Below are positions 22,658 to 36,384 of a stretch of DNA of 64,000 bases, piece after piece. The stretch is taken from assembly GCA_000499405.2 (NCBI GenBank), contig HG738138.1, positions 16,903,054 through 16,967,053 on the forward strand, in the 5' to 3' direction. The notes under the pieces were generated by a model. The model saw only the letters and a list, made by a program, of their open reading frames with translations. It was not told the DNA's origin and searched no databases. A program made the position numbers and the translations under genes. Source of the DNA: Onchocerca volvulus. Taxonomy: Eukaryota; Nematoda; Chromadorea; Rhabditida; Onchocercidae. The stretch's first letter is position 1; each line of letters begins with the position of its first letter.

Positions 22658-25479
22658 ATAAGTTTTTTAACTTGAATATTACTGTAAATATATCTAAATC
22701 TGGATATATGAAGTGGATTATAACTTTATACCATGAGAAATGGTGGAGCTTACTGTAAAATTTTTGATCATACTATCTAATTGGCATGTGATTATTCGCA
22801 ATAATCACCTTTATTATTGCAGTTTAGTTATTTATATTGAAAAAATTAGGGATCTGGATTGTTTGCAAAATAGACAAAATGTGTCTGACATTATCACAAA
22901 TATTTTCCTTCTAACTGCAATCGAATATTTTGAACAATTACCATCAATCACTGTTTTACATGCAGTTATTATTGTTACAGTTGTTAGCACATGAAGAAAT
23001 AAGCGAACGTTGCATAATTGAATAGGTGCTGGTTTATTTACCAGTGGAATCCATTATAGAACGTTGACCTTAACTAAAGTATGTTATTCTAAACTGTCAT
23101 TACTGTCATCAAACCTCTTTCTTTCTTTCCAGTATCTATCTTGTTACATTGTAAAACCTGCATACTATGTAACGATGTATTCATGTATTTTCCATTTTGT
23201 TATGCATTTAATAATTCCGATTATTACTTTATCCGAGAATTGGAAATATTGCTCACTTATCATTTATTTTATCCAACAGAATATTAAATAATTTTATTCA
23301 TCCACAAAATGCGTCTAACTTTCTCTATTATAATATCATAACTCTGAGAATTCCTTTAAATTGCCTGGGATAAGCATTCTTTCTTTGGAGAATTCTGATT
23401 AACAAATTCCGCCATTGTTGATCCGGAGCCTTGTCATTTTTGATTTCATTTCGTATCGTCTAATTTGGATGATTTAATTGAAAATACCAATAGTTTATAA
23501 CGATGGCATATCTCGATATATTGAGTATTTCTCCAAAAAAGTTGTCTGTAATCCTTTTTATAAAGAGATGAATTTTATTCAAAAATTAATTTGATGGAAT
23601 TTTTGTTCTCTTCTACCTTTTTTACTGATGCTGTTATTGTATCTGTGAATCATAAAAATATTTGCCGGTTGAAAAGTTTATTGGAAAGTGATAGTAGAAA
23701 GTCGTATTATGGCAAGCAAACATTATTTATACATATTTATGAATATGTAGAAATAATCCTTTCATATAAATATGTACAAATAATTTTGATATCTTGTAAA
23801 TAGCAAATCGTGCATTTTAAATGATTTGTTGTCGAAAATCTTTTTTTTTTCTTGCAGAAATTATTACAATAAATATCACAAATATTTGTTCTAATTTTAG
23901 TCTTTTATGAAAAATCAAATGTGATGAAAAAATATGATCGAAACTGTCTTTATACATTTTCATTATTCTCCATTTTATTCTTCTCTAGTTTATGTTGAAA
24001 CAATACAAATTCTTATGTACTTGATCTAAATGCTCATCGCAATATAGAAATGATAATGATTATGGACAGCAATTTTAAATTGAAGAAATATACTGTCATA
24101 CGCATGATCGTCAACGAGATTGGTAATTTGTTAGCATTGACCTATAGCATGGTTGTTTATTATGTTTTTAAATTCCTGAACCTTATTCTTTTTGAGCAGA
24201 ATACAGGAAGTAATGAGATAGTGTCTCTTTGAAAGAACTAAGATTTAGAGAAGAATTTGTAGATTCTAGGGTCACGTGTTACAATGACACCACACATTGC
24301 TTTGTCGTATAAGTATGACTACTGAACAGATGAGACGAATTTAGAATAAATAACCTTCACAATCTTATATCTAGATTAGGTGTTGCATAAACGATGAGTG
24401 CCAAGATTATCGGAAAATCTCTCTCGCAATCGTAGTGATAAAAACATAGCTTAGACATTGAAGAGAGAAGATGAATGAAATAATCGATTTCAACTTAGTA
24501 TTTTAAATAGATGAGGGAAAGAGAAGGAGGGAGGGCGGAGAGAGAGAGGAAGGGAGAATGATAAAAAGAGGGATAATCATTCATTTTCCGTAGTTCCACA
24601 TTTATTTTTTAAATTCTACTACGCAAGGTATGCTATTTAAATAGATTAACACTATTAATAAATAGTAAGTAATTGTTAACATATTCGTTGTCAATTCTGT
24701 TACGCAGTTCTTCCAATAAAAACGAAATTCTTGCAATGAAAATCTTAGCATTTAAGTATAAATTTTGTTGAAATAATAATAATAGTAATATTTTCAGTGA
24801 TATAATAATGATGAAGAAAGTCATAATACATTTCAACTTTTCCTTTCAATGTAAATATTACCCGATGATATTATCAGAAAAAGAAAATACAAGTTGTTCA
24901 AATGGAGTGAATTATTTCACCCAAAGATGATAGACATGTCAAATGACTTGTTTCAATAAATCGGTTAGCGAAAGTCATACTGTTCTGATCATGTGATTTT
25001 TTCCTTTTCTTTAGATAGTTTTTATCGTTTATGCTCTTGCTATCAATCGGTCTATTTTTTGCGATTGTTGTTAACTAAGTCGTTTAGAATATTTGTCAGG
25101 AAAATCCGAAAGATTTAATTATTTTAAACAAAAAGTGTTAAAAGTCAAATTATTTTAAACAAGGAATGTTAAAGGTCAAAAAGCGCGAAAATTGTTTCAA
25201 AGGGACCAAAGCGATAAATGTGTTTACCCCCAAAATGATCATAATAGTATTTCTTTTTTTTTTTTGTTCAAAAAAGATTGAATATTTATCGGCAAAATAT
25301 AGATTTATGTAGAATATTTATAAAATTTTTAAAAATTCTCATAAATATAAGGAACTTAAAAAATTGACGGAATTTCAGGATCAGGTATTATTTTTTCGGG
25401 ATCAGATATTATTAACATTGTAAATGATCGAAAATGTGTCGTTTTGCTTATTGCAGAAATTATAATTCTCAGCTAATAG
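22658..25479. other. Intergenic region between ZHP and first acyltransferase
   Basis: No convincing exon. It includes the ZHP 3' UTR, a CACGTG at about 24273, and a purine-rich G/A tract at 24508-24575. A tandem 33-base duplication lies at about 25113-25180 (unit TTATTTTAAACAA...GTCAAA). A TTGCAG at 25451-25456 precedes the acyltransferase ATG by 23 bases and is a plausible trans-splice site. Confidence 0.55.
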
Positions 25480-28400
25480 ATGATGAATCTACCAAATCTA
25501 ACGGGCTTATTTTTTTGGTTGTTGTTGTTTTTATCAACCTTTCTCGGCTCCATGTTTCTTCTGTTTCCATTGACGCCACTTATGTATTTTGCTCCTTCTA
25601 CATGGCGTAAAATTGCTGATTGTTTCATCGGTTACTGGTTGATTTTACCTTCGGTAAGTCTAGAAAAAAAAAAAAAGTTTCTTTTATTTCAAGAGCCAAC
25701 GAAATGATATAAGAAATTGACGTATAATTTATAAATTGAGAAATGAAATCTCAACCGTTGTACATATAAAGTTTCAAATTAATTAGGGAACACTATAGCG
25801 ATTAGATTATTTAAATACTGTTTATATTAGAATTTTTAGTGAAGTTTATCAAGCCATCAAAATTGTCCCATCTAGTATGCTCGATGATTATCCTAATTGA
25901 GGATGATGACTTAATGTTCATATCGTTTCATACAACATTAATCTCTCTGCTTGGTTAATATACTCTGGAGAATCCAAACAATACTTACCATTGTTATTCC
26001 TCATATTATGGCAAATTTTCTATGTTGAATTCTAACTGAATCCTTTAATTGACTTTCATGCTTAATTATGTTTCATTTTTTAATCTCCTATTTCATCAGT
26101 TCGACAATTAAATGTTGCTCTGTCTTTTTTACCTTTAAAGGTGAATTGAGAATTTTGCAGTCATTGTGTGATTTTATGGGAGTGGAATTTCATATCACTG
26201 GAGACATGATTTGCTCTTCCGAACCAGCACTAATCATCATGAATCATCGAACAAGGCTTGACTGGATGTTTCTTTGGAATGCACTTTATAAAATGGATCC
26301 GTGGTTACTTACAACTGAGAAAATATCGCTGAAAAAGCCGTTAAAACATATTCCTGGCGCAGGTTTTTCTTCATTTTTTTTTCGGTTCACAGATCTATGA
26401 TATTTTTGTATTATAATTGTTGAACGAAGCTTAACTCGGTAATTTAATTCAAAAAAGCGAATTTACAGTTTATTTATTTATTTATTTTCCTGAACTTACA
26501 GTCATCTTAATGACATTTTTTATGAACTAATGAGAAGAAATAGTCCCTTAAGTTATAATGATTCTTTTTGCTGATATTAAAATTCTATAGAAATTCAGGC
26601 TGGGCAATGCAGTGCGCAGCATACCTATTCTTGGAGCGTAACTATAAAAATGATATGCATACCATTAGTGATATGATCACTTATTACAAAGATTTGGGAC
26701 GTCATTATCAGGTAGGTTTTCTTTTTTTCTTTTTTTTTTTGTTGCACATTACTTGCATGCGAAGTAATACTGTAATTTGATTAAATTATTGTCAGTATTG
26801 GGGATGAAATTTTTGAGATTTTTCCATTTGCGAAAGTATGAGGACAATAAATTCATTAATAATTTATTTTAGTTTGGTGTAAAAATTCTTTTTATATTTT
26901 TGCATTTTAATAATCTCAATACTTATATCTCTAATGTATCATTTTACTTTAGTATATCATTTTTACATAACTTACATCGTTGTTGAATTTCTTTTTAACC
27001 CTTAATATTTATTTTTCTTTAATTTACCATAGCAGAATTTTTTAAATCGTTTTCTTCCTTCCTGCATATTTGTAAAATCCATAAATTTTTCAGATTTTGT
27101 TTTTTCCGGAAGGAACGGATCGTGGTGAACGAGCTGCAAAGCGTAGTGATGAATTTGCGATACAACATGGTTTACCGATTTATAACTTTGTTCTGCATCC
27201 TCGTACAACTGGTTTTTCTTATATTATACAGTTGATGCGTCAAAGTTAGTTACTTTTTTTTAAGAGAAACCTGTGTGAGATATTTTTTGTGAATTCTATT
27301 AAACGATAGGAACTAGAAGTACTTCTTTTCTAATGAATTGATGGATACGGCTGTCTATCAACAAAATAATAAATTCAGTTAAGTGAACTGTTTGATGATT
27401 GACATCTAAGCATTACGAGTTGCTAGAAAAAAGCGGAAAAAAGAAAGACACGCGGCATGAATGAAAACAGAATTTCACAATCAGTTATATATTTTATAGA
27501 ATTTAATGTTTAAATTATAGTAATTGATGGAAACAAAGTGAACTGTCTTTTTGAAACTGTGGTATTTGCTAGTATCTTTCCGTCTAATTGTCCTTTCCCT
27601 AAAGCATTTTTTCTCTTATCACACTGATATGGAACAAGTTTTTTAATCATTACTCTGATATATTATTTTGAAAAATTATTAATTTCTTGCTGCAGAAAAT
27701 TATTTGAAAAATGTTTACGACATAACGGTTGGATATCCAGATAGAATCGTCAGTTCAGAGTTGGAATTACTTCAGAAGGGCTGTTTTCCGTACGCCGTAC
27801 ATTTCGATGTGACGAAATATGATGAAAATGATTTACCTAAAGATAATTATGGCTTGATTGATTGGATCAATAAAATTTGGAGAGAGAAAGAGAATCGATT
27901 GGAAAAATTTTACAAAGCTGATTTCCTTCATAGAAAATTCTTGCATAGCAGTGAGAAAATTATCTGGCCAGTTAGTATTTCTTTTGATTGTTTGTTGAAG
28001 AACAGAGAATTCAACTTGTCTTTTTTTTTTTTTTTTCCAAAATGATAGACATGGGATTCCCTATACTGAAAAAACAGCCCAAGATATATGGCATGTCCGG
28101 AAAACTTTTTCCGAAGTGTGATTAACTTCTTGCTAGAGGTTAAAATCTGGATTTTAATGCAAAGTGACTCTCTGCTCACTTCTGCGAAAGTCCAAACGAT
28201 GAAAGAAATAAAAAATTCGTGAACTGAAAAAAAGGGATGAAATATTTTAGATCATTAATCATAGACAATATACTATATAGTACGAATTATTGCGTCATAT
28301 TTATGACCTTCAACAATTTTTCTCTTTTATGATAATAAACCGAACCTTCTTTATTTCCATCAGTTTCCCTTACTTTTTGCTTCGTCCTTTTCATTTCTTT

Positions 28401-28799
28401 TATGTTTTCTAATTTAAAATATAATATATTTTCATTAAAAATAATCTAGACTGATTGTAAAATCTTAGAGAACTATGATTTATGCTTTGCTGTTCACGTT
28501 AAAGATCGCATAATTTACTCGAGCTACTTGGTATAATTATATTATATTTGAAATAAAATTTGTAAGGATATTTTTTCCAGGTGCATATGACACGTATTGG
28601 TTATTATTGTGCATTTTTATTCTGGACAACAATATCTTTAATATGGATTTACGCTATCATTTATTTTTTCTTTGTCAAAATTTACGTATTCTTGGCATGC
28701 ATTTTTTACATCTACTGCCAGTGGCAATTTTCTGGTGTACAGAATTTGGCATTGAAATTGTTTAAAAACAACAATAATAACAATATCAGCAGCAGATGA
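25480..28799 (+). CDS. LCLAT1-like lysophospholipid acyltransferase, copy A
   Basis: Exons 25480-25653, 26161-26362, 26599-26711, 27094-27244, 27696-27970 and 28581-28799 give 377 residues, close to human LCLAT1 (376 in the short form). It carries a membrane anchor at about 8-35 and acyltransferase block I NHRTRLDW (N86-W93, catalytic H87/D92). The chain continues with the PLKHIPGAGWAMQCAAYLFLER glycerol-binding region and block III FPEGTD (167-172). LHPRTTGF and YDITVGYP, typical of the LCLAT1/AGPAT8 group, come next. Two hydrophobic segments near the C terminus and an Asn/Ser tail close the protein. These ER or mitochondria-associated enzymes transfer acyl chains to lysophospholipids (lysocardiolipin, lysophosphatidylinositol). 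C. elegans acl-8/9/10 are the expected relatives; substrate cannot be read from sequence. ATG codons at 25480 and 25483 are both possible starts. AATAAA lies at 28858. Confidence 0.93.
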
Positions 28800-28857
28800 A
28801 CCAAAATTTTGCTTAAATATATACATTTATTTTGTACGTCATGAGAATGCTTTTATT

Positions 28858-28863
28858 AATAAA
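28858..28863 (+). other. AATAAA poly(A) signal, acyltransferase copy A
   Basis: Canonical hexamer 59 bases after the stop. Confidence 0.7.
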
Positions 28864-30309
28864 ATTTCTCTCATGGAAGTAACCCGAATTGCATGAACTT
28901 TACTTTTTTTGCATTGTCTTGCGAAATTAATCGATCAGTTTTTTTCGTATTGTATTCAGCCTAAATATATTCTAATCATATAATATCTACTGATAAGCCA
29001 AATGAGAGTGTGTAACTTCAATTAGTAAAAGCGAAATATTGTTTGGCATCAATCGAACGATCTAAATGAAATAATTTGAAATTTGTTAGTCATTTTCAGG
29101 AGTATTTATACATGATTATATCAAACCATATACTTTCCTCATCTTAAGATCTGTAATTTCACAGCATAATTATTACCTACTTATTTATTATTTATAGCAT
29201 TATTATTATTTATTTGTTTTCTTTATTTATTTTCATAAATTTTTGTTAGAAAGGTATTATGTTACTAAATATTGTTTTTTGGACAGATACTTGATATACT
29301 TATGAAGGAAGTTTGTGATAGAAATGTTATCTATATTCAGATTGGAAAAGTCGGTAGTTTCGTCGCATCCAAAAATGGATGAAAATCAGAAATCTTTTTG
29401 AAATATTTCATTACTGAGTGCCTTTATTCATCGGACAGTTTTGATCACTTCATTTTGTCAATTTAGTATTACTCTAAGTTTGTAAGACTTTTTTCTACGT
29501 TTTTTTTTTTTCTTTTTTTTTTCAGTACTGATCGTAATAAGATGTTTAACGTACGATTACTTTTCATTGATTTGAATTTCATGTTAGAACATTTGCTATT
29601 TTTTCAGTTGACTTTTATTGCATCTTTCTAATATAGATATAATATGATAAAATGAATTAACATCTGTGTTCTTCATCTCATTGCTTGTCTTGAGCATTCC
29701 AAAATTCATCCATTTTATATATCTGATTCCAATATTACTTTTTTTACATGGGTCGGTCCCGAGACATGGACGTTATATCCCGTTGATTTATCCATAATTG
29801 AACAGGCTATCTTATCAATTTCTATCATTTACGTCCGAAAATGCTAAGTGATCTGTGAATAATGGTCTTAATTAAGACATATACATTTATGCATAAATAT
29901 ATTAAAAGGCTGCATTTTCAGAATTATTTTGAAATTTATTGGGCAGCTACCATATATTTAAAAAATTGATCGAGTATGTTCATTGAAATTTTATGATTAA
30001 ATAGAAGTAGTTGTTTAACGGTCAACGGTTCATCACTTTACAAGATGCTAAATATTGATATCATGTCATCGTCGGATATTGTTTATCCTATTGATAAGTT
30101 AATTATTCCTTTGTAATAGCTATCAAATCAATTAAGTCAAGTTGGCTGATGTTAAGATTTCAACATATCTCTTCATATCATTTTGTGCAAGAAGTATAAA
30201 AGAAACTATGCTTAATATTACACTTATTAGTTTACACTCTATAAAGTTTGTTCCAGAAAAAAGGATCTTTTTTTTTTTTTAATCATTTTGTTTTGCTTTG
30301 AAATTTTAA

Positions 30310-30955
30310 GACTTTTTCGGGTTTTCAGATCATTTCAAAATTCCAACAAAATCTTTCTCAGTTTTTTAGCTTTAGACTTCCAGTGCTTTTTTTTTTACTG
30401 TTTTCAACTTATTTCGAATTTCTAACGAGAAAATATTTTCTATTTCCAACTTCAAATTTTTAATATTATTTTTTTGTCTTCAGCTTCTTTTTTCTTTTTT
30501 CAACTTGAAAATTTTAACGAAATTATTTTCCCGTTTTCAGCTCACTTCAGATTTCTAACAAAAATTTTTATTCTTTCCAGCTTATTTCAAATTTCTAACA
30601 AAAAAGTCCTTTTCTATTTTCAGCATCAAATTTCTAATAATTTTTTTTTTTTTCAACTTACTTTAACTCCAACAAAATTTTTTGTTTTCAAATTCCCAGT
30701 ATTTTGTCTTTTTCCGTTTTGTTAATTTCAAATTTCTAACATAAATTCCTTTCTTCTTTTAAATTTCTAATTAATTTCTTTATTGTCTTCATTTTCTTTC
30801 TTTTTTTTTTCGTGTTCGATTTGTTTAAGAATTACAATGAAAATTTCTTCCCATTTTTATCATCAAATTTCTGTTTTCAGCTTGTTTCTAATTTTTAACT
30901 AAAATGTTTTTTTTATATTTTCAGTTTTTCTTTCAAATTCTGACAAAAGAAAATT
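30310..30955. repeat. Degenerate tandem array of TTTTCAGCTTATTTCAAATTTCTAAC-like units
   Basis: About a dozen imperfect copies, roughly 30-80 bases apart. The best preserved start near 30533, 30576 and 30618, and others near 30321, 30400, 30492, 30650, 30873 and 30920. Most units carry TTTCAG or TTTCAA followed by TTTCAAATTTCTAAC. Confidence 0.7.
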
Positions 30956-31586
30956 TTTTTTTTATTTGACCTTAAAGGGAGAATGAAGATTTAAGAGGAA
31001 GTCTCGTCATAGAATAGGAGAAAGGGAGAGGTAAAGAAAGAAATGATTGAAGGCGAATTGGTCGTCAAACTTCATTGTTTAACGAATTCATTTTTTGTTG
31101 CTGGTGATTATGTGCGAGCTATCTGCAAAGCTTTTTTCTATAGGTTTTATGTCAATTGTTTTCTTCTCCCTCTTTTATTGTCCTTAAGTAACAAACATTT
31201 TTTAATTTTCATCAATTCCAACTTGATTGTTCCAGAACAATGAGCTTTTGTTATCTCGTTATCTTGCGATAACTTTTGTTATCTTGTAATAGGTAAGCTT
31301 GAATAGTATTCATAATAGCGTTCAGTCGTGTAAGAATAAATGGGTAAACAAATAATTTTTGGTAAACATGCTAAAATAATCGATGAGCGAAAAGCTTGAG
31401 TTAATAACATGAAATATTAATTAGATCTTGTTTTGCAACATTTATTTACCATGAAACCTGTTTAGAAATGGATTCCTAAGATTAAATAAGTGGTTATCTT
31501 TAAACTCATTTTATTTGCATCAGTCATTGTAATAATAATATAAAATTTCAAGTGTTACTTTTTTTCCTTTCCTAAACCTTTTTTCT

Positions 31587-31617
<31 letters not shown>

Positions 31618-31754
31618 GAAGAATAAGATAAATTGTGTAAATTCTGGATTTCAATTTTTGATAATAAAATACTGACCAATTTTTTTCTTGTATCATTATA
31701 TTTAGAAAATAGTAGAAGATGACGAAAAAAAAAGAACATATATAAGATATTTCA

Positions 31755-31975
31755 AAATCCATTAATTTTTATTTGATTGTTTAATTTGTAATAATTCATT
31801 TTAATTTGCTTTTATCTGATAGTTTGATTTAAAAGTGCCCATGATTTTAATCTGGTATTTAATTTAGAAAAGCTCACTTTAATAGCTTTTTATTTGACAA
31901 GTTAATTTAGAAAAGTTCATTTCAATAGCTTTTTTTAATAGTTTAATTTATGAAAGTTCATTTCAATAATTTTTT
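31755..31975. repeat. Tandem array with TTTAATTTAGAAAAGTTCATTTCAATAG-like unit
   Basis: Four imperfect copies of about 55-60 bases, alternating TTAATTTAGAAAAG with CTTTTTATTTGA-type spacers. Each unit is AT-rich; no coding frame. Confidence 0.65.
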
Positions 31976-33326
31976 TTTTCTAATACTTATCCATCATAAT
32001 GGAAAGCAAAAAGAATCGATGAGAATTTTTGCATTCCTTCGGAATCCTAAACTTACCATTTCATATCAGATAGTAATTGATTCAATCGATTGGCAACATA
32101 TGCAGAACAAAGTGAATTTGATATTCTGATATTCTCCATTATTTATATGCTACAAGTTGTTTCAAATATGTTGTCATTTCTAATCTTATCGAGAATTCAA
32201 CTGAATCGATTGATTTTGATAAATAAAATTTAATATGTATGCTAGGTATATGAATCATCAAATAATGCATTATGGATGTCTTGTACTTTTGAGCTTTTTT
32301 TTCTCTTTTTCTCAATTATCACTTTTTTGAAGAAATGATTATCATTCAGCGAATAGTTATTCATATCGATATCCTTTGTAAGATATGATTAGCATTAATT
32401 ATCCAATCAACAGTCTTTTCTGTATTTATTATTTTATTCTTATTTTTGCAAAGAAAGATATACATTTGCATATTTTTCAAGTGCTGATCCCACTTACATC
32501 TTTTCTCGCATTACTTATAGATTTATCTCTTCATTATTTCTCATCATCTTTTCTACTTTCCCATCATTATTTATCATCCATTGCTTTTATCATATATCAT
32601 TTACAATTTATCGGTATATATCAAATAATGCAGGCTTTTTGATGCTTGGATTATTTTAATAAAAATATTAATAGCATTTTTAGCCATCTAGAATGATTTC
32701 GTTGTTTAAAAACTCTATTTTAAGTCATCATGATCATGTTTTCAAGTCTTATCCTTACAAATAATCATTTTGATGATATTTGTTCTTTTTGTATTAATCA
32801 TTCGTTTGAATTTGTAACTCTTAAATGATAATTAAGATGGAATAATTTTGTTGCTCCGAATTATTTGAATTATTTTCTGTTTTTTGAACTGTTTTCAGAT
32901 CTTTTCCTTTTTTTGAACGATAATTGATGAAATTTGGAAAATATTGCACGATTATTGAACGAATCCCAAGTGATAAAGGAAAATTGATGAAAAGCTTAGA
33001 ATGAAAGATAAAATAGATGAAAAAAAGTCATGTTGTTGACATGATATTCAAATAGTTAATCCGTAATGACAAAGTTGACAATTTTAAGAATTTAAGTAAA
33101 CAAAGTAAATTGGCTATGAAAAATGAGAGGAAAAGAAAAGGAAAAGTAACTTTATCATTTCATTTATCATTTTTTCTTTGCCTTTTTCCTTTCATTTAAA
33201 CCATGAAAGACTGAAATGACTCATTAGTTTCGATTGAATTTGTAAGTAAATCTTCGTCCTTTTTTTTTTTTTTATTTCTTTGAAAGAAATTCTTTTTTAG
33301 ACGAAATTTTATTGGATTTTTGAATA

Positions 33327-36004
33327 ATGGCTGAGCCACCAAAATTAACGCATACAACATGGTGGATGAAAATTAGAGGAATGCTTTTCTGTACGTTTAT
33401 TTTCGTATCGGCAGTATTAAGTTCAATGTATTTTCTTATCCCGCTTTTACCGTTAATGTTTCTCCATCATACATTATGGAGGAGAACGGTTGATCGACTC
33501 ATTGGATTTTGGATGTTTATGCCTTGTGTAAGTTTCATTTGGTTATTTTATATTTTTTATTGTCAACATAACGATATAGCAATAATTAAATACTAACTAT
33601 GTAAATGTATTGGATTGAATTGATTTTTCGAGAAAAAGATGACGAGATGAAGTTTTTTTTTTAAATATGAATGAAAATCGAAATTAAACTTTCCTTCGAA
33701 AGCAAAATAATCTTTTAGTAAATTCTGAGAGCACTTGGATCTTTGATAACTCTAGCAAATTATGTTAATTTTATTTTAATTTAATCATAATTCATAATTG
33801 AATCAATCACTTTCTCCTCTCAAGAGGACAAAGATTAATCAGTTTCAAGAGGACAAAGATTAATCAGTTTCATTGTATTTGTTTCTTCTGTCTAAAATTT
33901 TTTAAAACTAATCAAAAATCTTGATAAAAGGAATAAGAGAAGCAAATAAAAAGGAGTGAATAAGCGATAAAAGAATGTTTTATCTATTTTTGATGTTCAA
34001 TTATTCCACATCTTAATTTTAGGGCCTTATTGAAATAATTTTTGGTGCACGTATAACAGTTTCTGGTTCTAAAATAGATCACAATGAACCCGCATTGATT
34101 ATAATGAATCATCGGACATGTTTAGATTGGCTATTTTTTTGGAATGCTCTAATTCGAATAGATCCTTGGCTTTTGACGTCACAAAAAATATCTTTAAAGG
34201 TTTTGCTTAAAATGAATAATTGAATTTTGATAATTCGAATTATTTTTTCTTGAATGATTAAAACGTATCATTAATAGATTTACGATGTACTATTACTATT
34301 GATTTTACCGCTGTGATTTTTAATGATTTCTTCACAAGGATTTGGAGATTTTTCCTTCCGTCTCAACAACGTCAAAATTAATACGCAAAATTATCATAAA
34401 TAAACGAAAAATTAATAACTTATTGATTTTTTTTCATTCTGTAACAGGCGATAATAAGACATTTACCTGGAGCTGGTTGGGCTATGACTTTAAATGCTTA
34501 TTTATTTCTAACACGACGCTTTGAAAAAGATCAAGCACATATCGAGGAGATGATCGATTATTATGCCAATTCAAAACATGCATATCAGGTAAGCAGTTGA
34601 TTCTATATCAGTTACCAATAAATGAGATGAAATGTACGTATTATTCGTTGTTCGACCACGATTTGATAATACGTTATTTGGTTTTAACTTTTATGCAATC
34701 TTTATTAGTTAAGAAAACAATTAACATAGTAGCCTTACATTTATTTGTATCGTATCTATCCAAAAGTATCATGTTTATCATGTCTTGTTTGTGTCATGTT
34801 TGTCACTTATCATTGTGTCGCATATTTTTAGTTGCTTCTTTTCCCTGAAGGAACTGATAAAGATTATCGAGCAACCGAAAGAAGCCGGCAATTTGCGTTG
34901 AAACAAGGTTTAATGCATTATAATTATGTGCTTCATCCTAGAACAGCAGGATTCACAATAATGTTGAGGAAAATGCGACAAGGTTAATTATTGTCTTTCA
35001 AATTAGATAGAATTAATTTCGAAATAGATTAACTTTTGAATAATTCTTATAATTTAATTCTAATTTACTTCATTAATTCGTACATCTTTTTTTTTGTATC
35101 TTTTTCAGGAGATTTGCTGTCCGATTGATTGATTTTTTCCAAAGTTTCATTAAAATGATATCATTTCAGTAAAATACATAAAGACCATATACGATGTGAC
35201 AGTTGCTTATGCGGATGCAATTGTACAATCCGAATTCGAACTAGTTTCCAATGGTTCATGTCCAAAGAATATTCATTTTCATGTGAGTAAAGTTAATGTC
35301 GATAGTTTACCTGAGAAAGATGATGAGTTGATTGCACAATGGCTTGTTAATCGTTGGAAAGCAAAAGAGGAAAAACTTGCACAATTTTATAATTCTGATG
35401 ACGTCCAGCATCGAGTTTTTAAAATTGATTCAGATTGCGACAAAGTTTTTAAGGTAAGTCTTATCGGTCGTTATCATTACATTAACATATACTTCCAAAT
35501 TAGATGCTTATTTATCAATTGATGTTTTGATATTTAAATTCGTATTTTTAAAATTTAGATACTACGAATATTCATTTTTAATACGTTGATAAAATTTCAA
35601 TATCACATATGCAGAAAAATAGGAATGGTGTAAATAGAAATGGGCAGTTTTGTCATCAGGATTTTTATGTTTTCACATTAATTTTTCAATGTTTAATTTT
35701 CAATTTCCTTAATGCAAAAAAATTTTAATTCGGAAAATTTATTTGAATCTTCGTAAATCTGGAGCTTTATCGATGATATAATGATATTATTCTGCAGCTA
35801 ACAACCAAATCTATTGTGGTTTACGGAGCTGTAATGACATATTGGTTATTTACATCAGTATTCTTAATATATGTGTTTCTTTATTATCCTTTACAATATT
35901 TGTTAGTCTTATTAACACTTGCTATCTTCATTGGTTCGCAGTTTTTGATTGGTGGCTTTGAACATATTCCAATTCAAGCAACTAAACGTGCAGTATACTC
36001 TTAG
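33327..36004 (+). CDS. LCLAT1-like lysophospholipid acyltransferase, copy B
   Basis: Exons 33327-33527, 34023-34199, 34448-34588, 34832-34982, 35170-35453 and 35798-36004 give 386 residues. The same layout as copy A is visible. An N-terminal hydrophobic anchor (about 18-45) precedes block I NHRTCLDW (N96-W103, catalytic H97/D102). Then come LPGAGWAM with LNAYLFLTRR, block III FPEGTD (177-182), LHPRTAGF, YDVTVAYADAIVQSE, and a C-terminal pair of hydrophobic helices. Block I has Cys in place of the Arg in copy A. Four introns fall at matching positions and phases in both copies. The second differs: in copy B it interrupts after SLK in phase 0, in copy A inside the GAG/W motif in phase 1. The two proteins are clearly diverged, so this is an old tandem duplication. 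The candidate poly(A) signal is AATAAA at 36379. Confidence 0.93.
33820..33870. repeat. Perfect tandem duplication of about 25 bases in intron 1 of copy B
   Basis: The unit TCAAGAGGACAAAGATTAAT plus CAGTT occurs twice in direct succession, a recent slippage event. Confidence 0.85.
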
Positions 36005-36378
36005 GTAAGTTAATTATCGATCTGTATTTCACTTTGCTGATGTATCAGTTTGAAAAACTTTCGGTATATGAACTTCTAACAGTATCATTTTCATATTTGC
36101 ACCTTTCTAGTAATAATTATATTTACAGGTTTGAAGTGGACAAAATAAGGAACTGTTGTCATCGCATTTTTCACTATCAACTTCATTCGAAGAAGTAGTT
36201 TTAAATATTGGATGATTACTTATTCTGCGTTTTTAAAACTATTTTTTTAAATGATCATTAGTTCCTTAATTTGCATGTTTTTTTTCGGTGTTTTCACTTT
36301 CTAACCAGGATTTTCTTGATTTGAGGAAGATGCAATATGAGGAGGTAAAGAATTTGAATTAATTTTTTACAAACAAGA

Positions 36379-36384
36379 AATAAA
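36379..36384 (+). other. AATAAA candidate poly(A) signal, acyltransferase copy B
   Basis: First canonical hexamer after the stop, 375 bases downstream. Confidence 0.45.

Larger units (their letters stand above)
28800..33326. other. 4.5-kb spacer between the acyltransferase paralogues
   Basis: Contains AATAAA at 28858-28863 for copy A and then no recognisable exon. Two degenerate tandem arrays (30.3-30.96 kb and 31.76-31.98 kb) and a poly(T) run at 31589-31617 occupy the centre. Short open frames are Phe/Ile/Leu/Lys-rich translations of AT-rich DNA. Confidence 0.55.
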
